DNA from: Anaerolineae bacterium
GTDB taxonomy: Bacteria; Chloroflexota; Anaerolineae; JAAYZQ01
DNA: 14,359 nt
Reading direction: 5' to 3'
Assembly: GCA_016926595.1 (NCBI GenBank)
Contig: JAFGOG010000641.1
Location: 1-14,359 of the forward strand
The notes beneath the pieces were generated by a model. It was not told the origin of the DNA and did no database searches. It worked only from the letters and a program-made list of their open reading frames with translations. The translations under genes and the position numbers were made by a program. The first letter of the stretch is position 1. Each line of letters begins with the position of its first letter. Of the stretch, positions 5,701 through 13,200 are shown piece after piece.

Positions 5701-7483
5701 GCAGCGTCTGGCGCACGGCGAGCGGTGGGGTGTCCGGGGTCACCTCCAGCATGCTGCGCAGCACGTCCAGCCACAACAGGTAGGCCACCGAGCCGCCGTA
5801 GGAGAGACAGCGGCCTTCGACCCAAAGTGGAGTCCGGGTTGCGTGGTCCGTATGGTGTGTCGCGTGCTTGGTATTCCGTACCAAGTACTGCGTATCTGCT
5901 ACCAAGTGTCTGGCTTCCGCTACCAGGCGGGATTTGCCGATGCCGGCTTCGCCGACCAGGGTGACGATGCCGCCTACACCGGCGCACACCCGCTCGACCG
6001 CCGCTTGCAGCGTCTCGAGTTCGACGTCGCGCCCCACTAGCGGCGACGCCAGCCCCTCGATGCCCCGTCCTTTGCCCGGCGTCGCCTTGCGGGCCAGTGG
6101 GCGAGCCAGGCCTCCGGCGGCAGGTAGCCCTGCGGACGCTGCCCACTCGAACAGCGGCCGCACCAGGCGGTAGGTGTTCGCGCCGACCAGGACGGATCCC
6201 GGACCGGCGGCAACGCCGGCGCGTCGGGCCAGCGTCAGGGCCCGGCCAACGACGTGCTGCCTGTCCTGGGCGTAGGTCATGAACGCCTCACCCGTGTCCA
6301 CACCAACGCGCAAGCGCAGCTCTGGCTTGGCGCACGTTGTTTGCTGCATGGCCAGGGCGGCCAGCACCGCGCGCTCGGGGTCGTCCTCGTGTGCAACCGG
6401 GACGCCAAATAGCGCAGTCAGGCCGTCCGCGCGCCGCTCATAGACCTGGCCGCCAAAGCGGACGATCTCGGCTTCGAGGAGATGCAGAACCTCAGCCATG
6501 CTGGCCGCCCATCCGTCGGGGCCAAGGTCGTCCAGCAGTGCAGCCGACTCACTCACCTCGGCCATCAGTGCAGTTGCCAGCCGACGCTCGCCCGCCGGGG
6601 AGATGGGCGTGGGCTGGGATATGTCGGGTCGGGCGGTCGCGTGCGGCACAGGCGGTGGAGCTGGCCGCGCAGCATCCACGGAGATGGGGAACGCGTCTGG
6701 CGGCCTTGTCTCCAGCCTTATTGCTTCCGACTCAACCCGCACCGGCATGAGCTGGCCCTCGCGGATCGCCTGGTAGAGCTGTGTGGTCTCTGCGTCCGGC
6801 GCGACGTCCAGTTCCTGCTTGAGGATGCGCGCACACGTCTCGTATTGGGCCAGGGCGGAGGCACGCTCGCCGCTCAGGGCCAGGGCGCGCATCAGCGCCC
6901 GGTGCGCCCCCTCGTGCCAGGGTTCCAGCTCCAGTTGGCGGCGGGCAGCAGCCTGAGCGCCGGCAGTGTCGCCGCGCGCCTCGGCTGCGGCGGCCAGCCC
7001 CTCCAGGGCGGTCATCATCTGGCGCTGCAGGCGCTCGCGCATCACCAGTGTCCACTGCTCGAAGGGTGGGCTGTCGGCCAGCGAAAAGCCTTCCAGGAAG
7101 CTGCCCCGGTACAGGGCAACGGCCTGTTCCCACTGCCGGCTGTCTACCAGGGTCTCGAATGCCAACACGTCGATCTGGTGGTCGCCCTCGGCGTTGAAAC
7201 GGATGACCTCGCGCTCGACGGTCAGGCAGGGGGGGACCATCTCGCGGTCGTGCAGCACAGTGCGCAGGTGCGAGAGGGCATTGCTGAGGTTGGTGCGCGC
7301 CGAGCGCTCGGGATAGTCGGGCCACAGCAGCCCAGCCAGCGTCTCGCGGCGGTGCGGCCGCCCGGCTTCGACGGCCAGGTAGGCCAACAAGGCGCGCACC
7401 TTGTCCGAGTGAAACTCGGCGATCGCTTTGCCGTCCAGAGACACCTCGAACGGTCCTAACAAGGACACTGCCAAACGGAGCAT
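2783..7483 (-). CDS. SARP-like BTAD regulator with pseudo-cyclase, AAA ATPase, TPR and lectin-like domains
   Basis: The protein has 1566 residues. In order it shows a winged-helix DNA-binding domain (1-95, LLAYLAVEAGRPH, GLLWPDYPERSARTNLSNAL); a BTAD helical domain (about 100-245, ending LKQELDVAPDAETTQLYQ); a Pro-rich linker (260-298); and a class III nucleotide cyclase-like domain (299-450). Next come an ATPase with Walker A GEAGIGKS (511-518) and Walker B LVMVCEDLHWAD (657-668), helical TPR-like repeats (about 930-1345), and a C-terminal beta domain (1374-1562, LLLWADEKNYLRLGM) like DUF1349/concanavalin folds. In the cyclase domain the first metal Asp is Glu309, Asp353 is kept, and the catalytic Asn is Thr417, so it is probably a ligand-binding relic. 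No membrane segment is seen, so it should act in the cytoplasm as an ATP-dependent transcription activator. The start has AAAGGA 6 nt upstream. It is divergent from the exported protease-like gene and carries three in-frame repeat insertions. Confidence 0.9.
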   Translation of the reverse strand: MLRLAVSLLGPFEVSLDGKAIAEFHSDKVRALLAYLAVEAGRPHRRETLAGLLWPDYPERSARTNLSNALSHLRTVLHDREMVPPCLTVEREVIRFNAEGDHQIDVLAFETLVDSRQWEQAVALYRGSFLEGFSLADSPPFEQWTLVMRERLQRQMMTALEGLAAAAEARGDTAGAQAAARRQLELEPWHEGAHRALMRALALSGERASALAQYETCARILKQELDVAPDAETTQLYQAIREGQLMPVRVESEAIRLETRPPDAFPISVDAARPAPPPVPHATARPDISQPTPISPAGERRLATALMAEVSESAALLDDLGPDGWAASMAEVLHLLEAEIVRFGGQVYERRADGLTALFGVPVAHEDDPERAVLAALAMQQTTCAKPELRLRVGVDTGEAFMTYAQDRQHVVGRALTLARRAGVAAGPGSVLVGANTYRLVRPLFEWAASAGLPAAGGLARPLARKATPGKGRGIEGLASPLVGRDVELETLQAAVERVCAGVGGIVTLVGEAGIGKSRLVAEARHLVADTQYLVRNTKHATHHTDHATRTPLWVEGRCLSYGGSVAYLLWLDVLRSMLEVTPDTPPLAVRQTLRARVQALCPACLDEVYPYLGQLLSLPLEEEFAFVHRMPPESLRAECFQAVERLIACVAAQRPLVMVCEDLHWADPTSLALLQRLLPLVDQAALLLIGVFRPETEHGCWQLKETAARDYRHRHTDLWLDALSAGESQELVGHLLQIEALPAEICRRILAQAEGNPFYVEEILRSLIDGGAIARVGGPNACDPGSGQWRAARAVAESALPDTLHGVLAARIDRLPEETRRVLRLAAVIGRAFPYRVLAEIVPSPPMPSPSVPLPATTASPGEGRSCLTDHLLILQRQQLIRERARLPELEYIFKHELTREAAYDGLLKQERVATHRQVAETLERLFPERAQEMAGLLAHHWERAEEPDRAVECLLKAGEQARLAYANEEAIDSFRRALALLERPDMAQHTNWRLAALYGLGTVLLGVGRVSEVEDPLREAIALGKETGLEVHALVRLYYWLGEVFFWQSQHSDLDNLAEEGLALLKDDPESVEGALMMGHLAAAAFGLGDPGKYQEWAFRTAQFVERLPYVEELRPVYFHIVESHQNTQNVEAAIRWTSVFERKARQHHDLRGVGDACRLSGWNCRLIGDLIGALPAYRQALEIATQIGDAKAIGWERMFIGSVCLELGDLAQAQSRLEKALETVQSIGPTHVLIRVRWYLGLVALGRGRHDEAVDHLLSAVRLAQETNIYVLQAWTLAGLGYAYGAKGEHLEAARLFQEALELRLSRELPDYLACVLIGLEATSPDLEHFRAFCDRYRQAHPEVEETGLAQWYLEPVDLSGSANLTGLEYLALPGWTWHDRFSDCACTMENGLVIRAANGRDLWGLNRSAPRLVRPTTGDVIVQTICCPALDDRPGMGGLLLWADEKNYLRLGMGEFGKGQVILMGCLDNKDVVIGRGSLPGDQDDLARIHLRLERNGDRVNAFCSTDGEKWYAAGHTTWAATGPLQVGVYAIGSLNPAIYPGAYPEGTAIRFESFQMWQGNA
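3372..3404. repeat. in-frame 14-bp inverted repeat in regulator linker
   Basis: AGACCTGTCAGGTT (3372-3385) and its exact reverse complement (3391-3404) surround TGCAG. The element encodes about residues 1361-1372 (DLSGSANLTGLE) between the TPR region and the lectin-like domain, so it is tolerated as a linker. Palindromes of the GACCTGTCAGGTT type are, to my recollection, common dispersed elements in this kind of genome, which would need a genome search. Confidence 0.85.
4889..4955. repeat. in-frame REP-like element in regulator
   Basis: TCCCTCTCCC (4889-4898) and GGGAGAGGGA (4917-4926) are perfect 10-bp arms. They are followed by two near-identical 15-bp units around GGGTGAGGGCA (4927-4956). 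The stretch encodes the Pro/Ser-rich residues about 844-866 (VPSPPMPSPSVPLPATTASP). These interrupt an otherwise ordinary region between AVIGRAFPYRVLAEI and LTDHLLILQRQQLIRERARL, where related regulators normally run straight on. CCCTCTCCC/GGGAGAGGG hairpins with GGGTGAGGGC tails are a familiar REP type. Confidence 0.8.
5825..5927. repeat. in-frame 21-bp degenerate tandem repeat after the Walker A helix
   Basis: TACCAAG occurs at 5879 and 5900 and TACCAGG at 5921, a strict 21-bp period, and CTTGGTA (5867-5873) forms a 7-bp inverted repeat with the copy at 5879. In the protein this gives 7-residue units RLVAEAR, HLVADTQ, YLVRNTK, HATHHTD, HATRTPL (519-553) directly after Walker A. The first unit is the normal helix after GKS and the others look like decayed copies or a low-complexity insert. 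Confidence 0.7.
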
Positions 7484-7530
7484 GGATCATCCTTTCACGG
7501 CAGCACTGAACCATCCTTATCCTGTTCCCT

Positions 7531-7536
7531 ATTATA
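7531..7536 (-). promoter_or_regulatory. -10 box of the 1566-residue regulator
   Basis: A perfect TATAAT lies on the minus strand, 48 nt before the ATG at 7483. No TTGACA-like -35 is found 16-18 nt upstream; that place is taken by the 11-bp GATGAGATCGC repeats. Expression may therefore depend on, or be blocked by, whatever binds those repeats, including the regulator itself. Confidence 0.55.
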
Positions 7537-7546
7537 TCACATTTCC

Positions 7547-7611
7547 GATGAGATCGCGATGAGATCGCGATGAACGATCGCACGGCCTCCGATGAAGGCA
7601 GCTGATATGCT
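7547..7611 (+). promoter_or_regulatory. SARP-type heptamer array and -10 of the protease-like gene
   Basis: GATGAGA occurs at 7547 and 7558, GATGAAC at 7569 and GATGAAG at 7591, all in one 11-bp register with only the 7580 place lacking the motif. The first two units are identical over 11 bp (GATGAGATCGC). From the end of the last heptamer (7597) there are exactly 8 nt to TATGCT (7606-7611), a 4/6 match to TATAAT. The start site would be near 7618, 45 nt before the ATG. This is the operator layout known for Streptomyces SARP activators: heptamers every 11 bp in place of a -35 box, the last one 8 bp from the -10. Confidence 0.65.
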
Positions 7612-7662
7612 GGAGTCACAGTCAAACCAGCATGCACTGCCAGATAACACAGGAGGCCAGGG

Positions 7663-9636
7663 ATGTTCAAGTCAAGATCGAGACTCAGCGGATGGATGGT
7701 TATCTTTTTTCTGTTAGGTATAGGTGTGCTCAGCAGCGCGTGCAGCGTGGGCCCGTTCGTGGCTTATGCGGATGATGCGGCCCATCCCCTTCCGCCGGTG
7801 GCGACCGTCTCTGCCGGCGAGCCACTGCTCCAGGTGAGCCTTTCTTCGGCCGAAAGCAGCCTCTCCTGGGACAGCCGCCTGGCCGCGCCGCAGCCATTCG
7901 ACTTGCCCGTCGTTTTCCTGCACAACCAGGGGCAGGCTGTGCCAGAAAAGGGCCGCACGCTGTTTATCCGCATCGCGGGGTTGACCGGCGGCATACCGGT
8001 TCAGATCCAGGCCCTTTCCTGGCACGAGAACCGTTCGGTGTGGGAACAGCCTCTCGAGATGCTCCCACCAGACGGCAGTCTTTCGAGCTGCGGGGATGAA
8101 GGCCGTTCAACGTGGGAGCGCCACCTGGAGACCCAACGTGTACTTTTGCCCGACCGGCCTTGCACGGACGCCGAACCCTGCGTGGTCGAGTGGGTGCTGG
8201 ACGCGACCACCATGCTGAGCGACCTGTACCGGCTGACGCTGCTTGACGGCAGCGGCAGTCTGCTGTGGCAGAACCCCAACCCCGAGCAGCCCGATTTTGC
8301 CGCCCTCGACACCTGGCAGATCGGCATCGATGGCCACCTGGTGCGCATCCTCTATGCGACCCTGTTCCCCTTTGCCCGCGGCGAGAATGACCTGGACAAC
8401 CGTCTGTCACCCCAAGACGTGCACGATTTCATCGCCAACCAGGCTGTGCCGATCGTCGTCGAGAGCTGGCGGACCCAGTTTGGTGACTGGGGGTTTGGCC
8501 CGATCCATCCTGAGTGGGATGCAGACGGCGTGGTCGAGATCGTGTTGACCACACCGCCCTTTGCCCTCTTTGACGGCACGGGCACCTATACCGTGTCCAC
8601 CTACGCGGATGGCCGGCCCTATCCGGAGCGGCGCATCTGGATGTTTACCAGCCACAACACCTTCCAGGCTTACGATACGTTGGCGAATGGGTTCAAAGTC
8701 ATCTTTGCCCACGAGTTCTTTCATATGGCCCAGTGGAACGTCTTGCTGGCGTCCGGCTACCCGGCACAAAGGTGGCTCAATGTGTTCGTCGAGGCGCAGG
8801 CGATGGCTGCCACTTCGGTCCAGTACCCGGAGCTGGAGCTGTCCAAAGCGCATCTGGTCTATGCTAACAGCCAGTATGGCGGCACGGCGGCGCATTTCCT
8901 GGCCCAGCGGCTGGAGACATCGTACGCTGACTTTGAGGCCGAGCGTGCCAGCCTGTACGATGCGGCGTTGTACTGGCGCTTTTTGTATGAGCAGGCTGGT
9001 GGAGAGATGCACGTTTTGCGGGCGGCGTTGGAGGAAATGGCCCGCCAATACCAGCCCGACATCGTCTCCGCCCTGGGTGGAGTGATGGATGCCGCCCTGG
9101 CCCGCGCCGGCAGCCCCAGCCGGACGTTTGCGGACAGCCTGGTCGCTTTTGCCGGGGCCAATTTTGCCCTGCGCCTGCAGAACGGCCGCTGCGAGGCGTT
9201 GGATGGATCCGGCTGCCTGAACAAGCATGTCGACCCCGACCATCTCTACCCCGACCCGCCCCTGGCAGCCGAGATCGCTTACGGTGGGGCAGAGGTGGCC
9301 TATCGAGGGTCCATCCCGGCCAGTTACGGCACCGACCTGATCGAGGTGACGCTATCGCCCGTCCTGGTCGGCCGGCCCATCAACATCGCCCTGCACAGCC
9401 AGGGTGCCCGCTTCGCCGTCCAGGTCTGGAAGCTGGGCGACCAGGAGGGGGAGAAACCAGTCGCGCTGACGGCGCAGCCCGAGCCGATGGTCGATCAAGG
9501 GGATGGTCACTATACTTTTTCGATCGCTTCCCTGGATCCGGCGGTCAACAGGCTGGTCGTGATCGTCACCCGCCTGGATGCGCACGAGCGGGCCGATCCC
9601 GTGGGGGCTTATACTATCGTCTTGGGGCCTGAATAG
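7663..9636 (+). CDS. exported HExxH metalloprotease-like protein
   Basis: The 657-residue protein begins with a signal sequence: basic residues 3-7, a hydrophobic run at 11-26, then either a lipoprotein-type Cys27 (LSSAC) or type I cleavage after AYA36. It should therefore act outside the cytoplasm, possibly lipid-anchored. The zinc motif is HEFFH (350-354), and the context FAHEFFHMAQW followed by WLNVFVEAQAMAATS puts Glu377 23 residues after the second His. That spacing suits a gluzincin-like peptidase such as hyicolysin-type enzymes, where one often sees WLNEG; here the Glu sits in a changed VFVEAQ motif. The N-terminal 50-330 region looks like beta structure and the last about 115 residues form another beta-rich domain (VAYRGSIPASYGTDLIEVTL). 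AGGAGG lies 6 nt before the ATG. The gene is monocistronic, divergent from the regulator, and behind the heptamer array. The substrate is unknown. Confidence 0.8.
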   Translation: MFKSRSRLSGWMVIFFLLGIGVLSSACSVGPFVAYADDAAHPLPPVATVSAGEPLLQVSLSSAESSLSWDSRLAAPQPFDLPVVFLHNQGQAVPEKGRTLFIRIAGLTGGIPVQIQALSWHENRSVWEQPLEMLPPDGSLSSCGDEGRSTWERHLETQRVLLPDRPCTDAEPCVVEWVLDATTMLSDLYRLTLLDGSGSLLWQNPNPEQPDFAALDTWQIGIDGHLVRILYATLFPFARGENDLDNRLSPQDVHDFIANQAVPIVVESWRTQFGDWGFGPIHPEWDADGVVEIVLTTPPFALFDGTGTYTVSTYADGRPYPERRIWMFTSHNTFQAYDTLANGFKVIFAHEFFHMAQWNVLLASGYPAQRWLNVFVEAQAMAATSVQYPELELSKAHLVYANSQYGGTAAHFLAQRLETSYADFEAERASLYDAALYWRFLYEQAGGEMHVLRAALEEMARQYQPDIVSALGGVMDAALARAGSPSRTFADSLVAFAGANFALRLQNGRCEALDGSGCLNKHVDPDHLYPDPPLAAEIAYGGAEVAYRGSIPASYGTDLIEVTLSPVLVGRPINIALHSQGARFAVQVWKLGDQEGEKPVALTAQPEPMVDQGDGHYTFSIASLDPAVNRLVVIVTRLDAHERADPVGAYTIVLGPE

Positions 9637-9660
9637 CCCTTGCGAATCGTCGTTCTTAAT

Positions 9661-9944
9661 TCACAGCAGCTCGATGAATACCGAAACCGTCAATTCTGCC
9701 TTGCGGATCAGGTCTCGCAGGAGACCAGGCGACAGAGAGCGGTGTAAGGGGATTGAAAGCGTATGAGAGGCAAGCCTTGCTTGCGCCGTACCTCCAAGCA
9801 GAGTTGAATAGCCTCTCGTATGTTCTGCAGCGCCCCCTACCTGGTCTCTCCCTGGCTCATACAGCCGGGGATAACCGGGCACTCAACGATATACCATCCT
9901 TCCTCATCTTGATAAAGAGTAACAGGAAATCTCTCAACTCTCAT
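9661..9944 (-). pseudogene. hicB/hicA toxin-antitoxin remnant, fused by deletion and interrupted
   Basis: From an ATG at 9944 with AGGTGA just upstream, 35 codons read as a HicB antitoxin N-terminus (MRVERFPVTLYQDEEGWYI, then VIPGCMSQGETR). They end at a TAG (9839-9837). The same frame continues past the stop with GALQNIREAIQLCLEVRRKQ, which is normal HicB, so the TAG interrupts a once-open frame. About 25 codons later homology moves to another frame that reads SIPLHRSLSPGLLRDLIRKA and then ELTVSVFIELL, ending at a TGA (9663-9661). This resembles the C-terminus of HicA/YcfA toxins. The middle (HicB C-terminus and most of HicA, including the toxin's catalytic His region) is gone. Two lesions are therefore visible and neither protein can be made whole. 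Gene orientation and order (hicB then hicA) follow from the remnant. Confidence 0.75.
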
Positions 9945-10028
9945 CGTCTCACCTAAAATGCCTGGATCTAACCCCATGTTATGTGCCTGGCGACAAGCGC
10001 ACAAGCTGGTTTTGCACGGCTCTTGCAT

Positions 10029-10233
10029 TGTCATTGCGAGTTCCCCATGGTACTGTGTGCTACGGTTTCCATGGTGGCATCTGTCGTTGCGAGGCACGCG
10101 CACTTTGCGTGCCGAAGCAACCCCCAACTGGTCAACAGACCAACGGCCTAAATGTCATTGGTAGCGGAGCGAAGCAATCTCCACCTATGCGTCAAGGGGA
10201 TTGCTTCGGGCAAAGAACGCCCTCGCAATGACA
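10029..10233. repeat. cluster of dispersed TGTCATTGCGAG-type repeats
   Basis: The 12-mer TGTCATTGCGAG occurs at 10029-10040, with one change at 10082-10093, in a decayed form at 10153-10164, and inverted at 10222-10233. Between the last two, CGAAGCAATC (10170-10179) and GATTGCTTCG (10199-10208) are perfect inverted arms, giving a long hairpin from 10153 to 10233. A second hairpin has arms GGCACGC/GCGTGCC (10093-10099, 10107-10113) inside TTGC...GCAA. The pattern CATTGCGAG...CGAAGCAATC is a familiar non-coding mobile or REP-like element. The hairpin lies 61 nt past the stop of the second regulator and could help end its transcript. I see no gene in 9945-10293 other than this. Confidence 0.8.
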
Positions 10234-10293
10234 CTGTCAAGGGACTTTGCAGCAGCCATACTGCAGCTCCCGCGCCGTGCTTCTTGCTGCTCT

Positions 10294-13200
10294 CTACGCT
10301 CCCATCCGTGTATCCGTGGTTTCCGTGTCGTGCTTCATCTCCGCCAGCAGCTCCCGCACCGTTTCGCCCAAATCCCGTGCCCGGCCGCGCGCCTGCGCCG
10401 CCTCGACGACCTCCGGCGGCAGGGAGGCGGCCGCCGCGGCGATGGGCGGGCCGAACACATCCTGGTACCAATGCGAGTTGGCGATGTGCGCATACCGTTG
10501 GGCCAGCGCGTATACCTCCACCGCCCGCTCCGCGAGCCCTTCTGCAGCCAGCCACAGGGCAGCGCCCGGCAGGACGCGTATCGGCACGATGCTCGACTGC
10601 TCGTCGGCGGCCGCGCGCAGCGCCGCGACCAGGCACTGCCACGCCGCGTCGCGACGGCCCGCCAGCAGCTCCGCTGCCGCCCACTCCCCGCCGTAAAAGG
10701 ACCGCAGCACGCGGTACCCGGCCTCATCGGCCACGGCCAGCGTCTCGCGGTACAGCCGGCTGGCTTCCTCGGCGCGTCCCTCCAGCAGCGCCTGCATGGC
10801 CAGCACAGGAAGGGCGGCGCTGACGACCAACCAGCTGTTCATCTCGCGCCCCAGGGCCAGGCTACGCTCGGCGTAGGCGCGCGCCGAGCCATAGTCACCG
10901 CTGTCCAGCTTGATGTGTCCCAGCCATGCACTATAGTATCCCCATTGGACGCGGTCGCCTAGCTCTTCGATGCGCGGCATATACTCTCGTTCAAACACCT
11001 CAATTGCCTCGACAGAGCGTCCGGCGATGAACCGGATGCTGCCCAGCATCTCGTACGCTTGCGCCAGCGAGGCCAGGTCGCCCCACTCGCGGGCCAGGGC
11101 CATCCGCTCCTCGACGACGTGCTCCGCCTCGGCAAACCGTCCCCGCCAGCCGTAGGCCAGGTGCAGATAGTACAGGCAGGTGGCGATGCCGTGCTGTGCT
11201 CCCAGCGCGCGGAACAGGGCCAGGCTTTCTTCATACTGCCGCCCGGCGTCGTCGATCTTCCCGTCATTGTACTCCAGACTGCCCAGGATGAGCAGCACGA
11301 TGGCCTCGGCCCAGCGGTCGCCCAGCGCACGGTACAGGGCCAGGCTCTCTTCCAGCAGCGCGCGGGCGCGAGCCACCTCTCCGCCGGCCAGGTGAACGGC
11401 GAACACGCGTAGGACCAGCGCCCGCTGCCGGCGGAGATCCAACCCGGTCAGCTCCGACCGGGCCAGCAGCGCCTGGCAGCGCTGCGCCAGCCGGGCGCGG
11501 ATCGCGTCATCCGGCTCAATGGCAGCCTGCCGGGCCAACAACTCGACCAGGATGCGCACGGCCTCTGGTCCAACGGCTGTCCTGCCGGCGACGAGGGCGG
11601 ACAGCCGTTCCGCTGCCTGGGCGAAGAGGAGGCACGCCTCCGTGCTGCGCCTGCGCCAGTCGTAAAACAGGGCCAGCCACTCCGCCGCCCGCCCCACCTC
11701 GGCCCAACGCCCTCCTTCAACTACCCACTCCCACGCCGCGCGCAGGTTGCCCAGCTCGACCTCCATCTCACCCAGCGCGGCTCGCTGGCGCGGCCCTTTC
11801 AGCTCCACCGCCCAGCGCGCCAGCGCCGTCAGGTAACAGATCGCGTGCCGGTCGCGCGCGCCCCTTCCACCATCGGGGGATTGGGCGAGCTTTTCCAGCG
11901 CATACTGGCGCAGCAGTTCGTGCACGCCGTAGCGCAGAGGCCACGCTGGCGGGGCCAACGTCCCCGGGTTCACGCTGACGTGGGCTGGCGCCTTTTCGAC
12001 CTGCAGAAAGGACTTGTGCACCAGGGAACGCAGCACGCGCACGTCGGCACCTGCTATTTCCTGCGCCGCCTCGGCCGTGAACCCGCCGCGGCAGGTGGCG
12101 AGTGCAGCAAAAACCGCCTGCTCGCGCTCGCTCAGCAGCCGCCATGACGCCTCGCACACGGCACGCATGCTGCGCTGGCGCGCGGGCAGGTCGGGCCACG
12201 CTGTCTCCAGAAAACCCAGGTCCTGGGCCACCCGCCGGGCGATGTCGGCGGGGGAGAGCGCATCCATCCACGCCGCCGCCAGCAGCAGGGCCAGGGGCAT
12301 GCCCTGCACCTGGCGGCAGAGCCGGGCGATGGAGGCCCATTCTTCCCCCTGCGGGGCCCAGCCAGGGTGGGCGCGCCGCGCCATGGCCACGAACAGGGCC
12401 ACCGCGCTGTAGGTGGGCAGGCGCTCCGGCGACTGTTCCTGCTCGGGTGGGCAGTCCATGCCGGCCAGCTCGAAAACGTATTCGCCCTGCAGCCCCAGGC
12501 GGACGCGCGAGGTGGTCAGGAGCCGCACCCCCGGCGCCGCCTGCAGCATCTCAGCCCACAGCTCCCCTCCCGCCAATAGGTGCTCGCAGTTGTCGAGCAG
12601 GAGGAGCAGCTGCTTCTGCCGTATATAATCGAGCAGCTGCTGGCGGGGCTCGTACCTGTCGCTAAAGGACAAGCCGAGAGCCTGGGCGACTGTGGGCACG
12701 ATGCCCTCGGTGGCCTGGAGGGCGGCCAGGGAGACGAACCAGACGCCGTGGGCGTAATGGGGCATTTGTGTGGCGGCGGCCTCCAGGCCCAGGCGGGTCT
12801 TGCCGCTGCCGCCGGGGCCGACCACGGTGAGCAGCCGTACCTGGGGGTCGGCCAGCAGGCGTTCCAGGTCGGCCAACTCGCGCTCCCGGCCGACGAGCGG
12901 AGTGAGGGCCGCGGGCAGGTTGCCTCGGGTGGCCGTTAGAAACCGGGTTTTTGACAAAAACCCGGTTTCTGAGTTGCCGATTTCTGAGCGGTCGCGGATC
13001 TGCTCATACAGGCGCACCGTCTCCGGGTCGGGCTCGACGTCCAGTTCTTTCCGCAGCGCGCGCCGGCAGGCCTCGTACTGGGCCAGGGCCGCATTGCGCT
13101 TCCCGCTGCGGGCCAGCAGGCGCATCAGCCGGCGGTGCCCTTCCTCCTGCCAGGTCGCCCACGCCACCTGCTGCCGGGCGCGGGCGAGGGCGCGCGCCAG

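Noticed and set aside
5066..6040. 324-codon plus-strand open frame
   Set aside because: Antisense to the ATPase part of the first regulator; long shadow frames are expected in high-GC DNA.
6482..7459. 325-codon plus-strand open frame
   Set aside because: Antisense to the wHTH, BTAD and cyclase-like part of the first regulator, without own start signals or domain.
7547..7611. CRISPR or ordinary minisatellite reading of the 11-bp repeats
   Set aside because: The units are too short and the heptamer core is kept while the rest varies, with a fixed 8-bp distance to a -10, which fits an operator better.
8407..9243. 278-codon minus-strand open frame
   Set aside because: Antisense to the HExxH region of the exported protein, which has clear motifs and start signals.
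10029..10233. tRNA or structured RNA gene in the hairpin-rich gap
   Set aside because: The hairpins belong to repeated 12-mers and do not form a cloverleaf or known riboswitch pattern.
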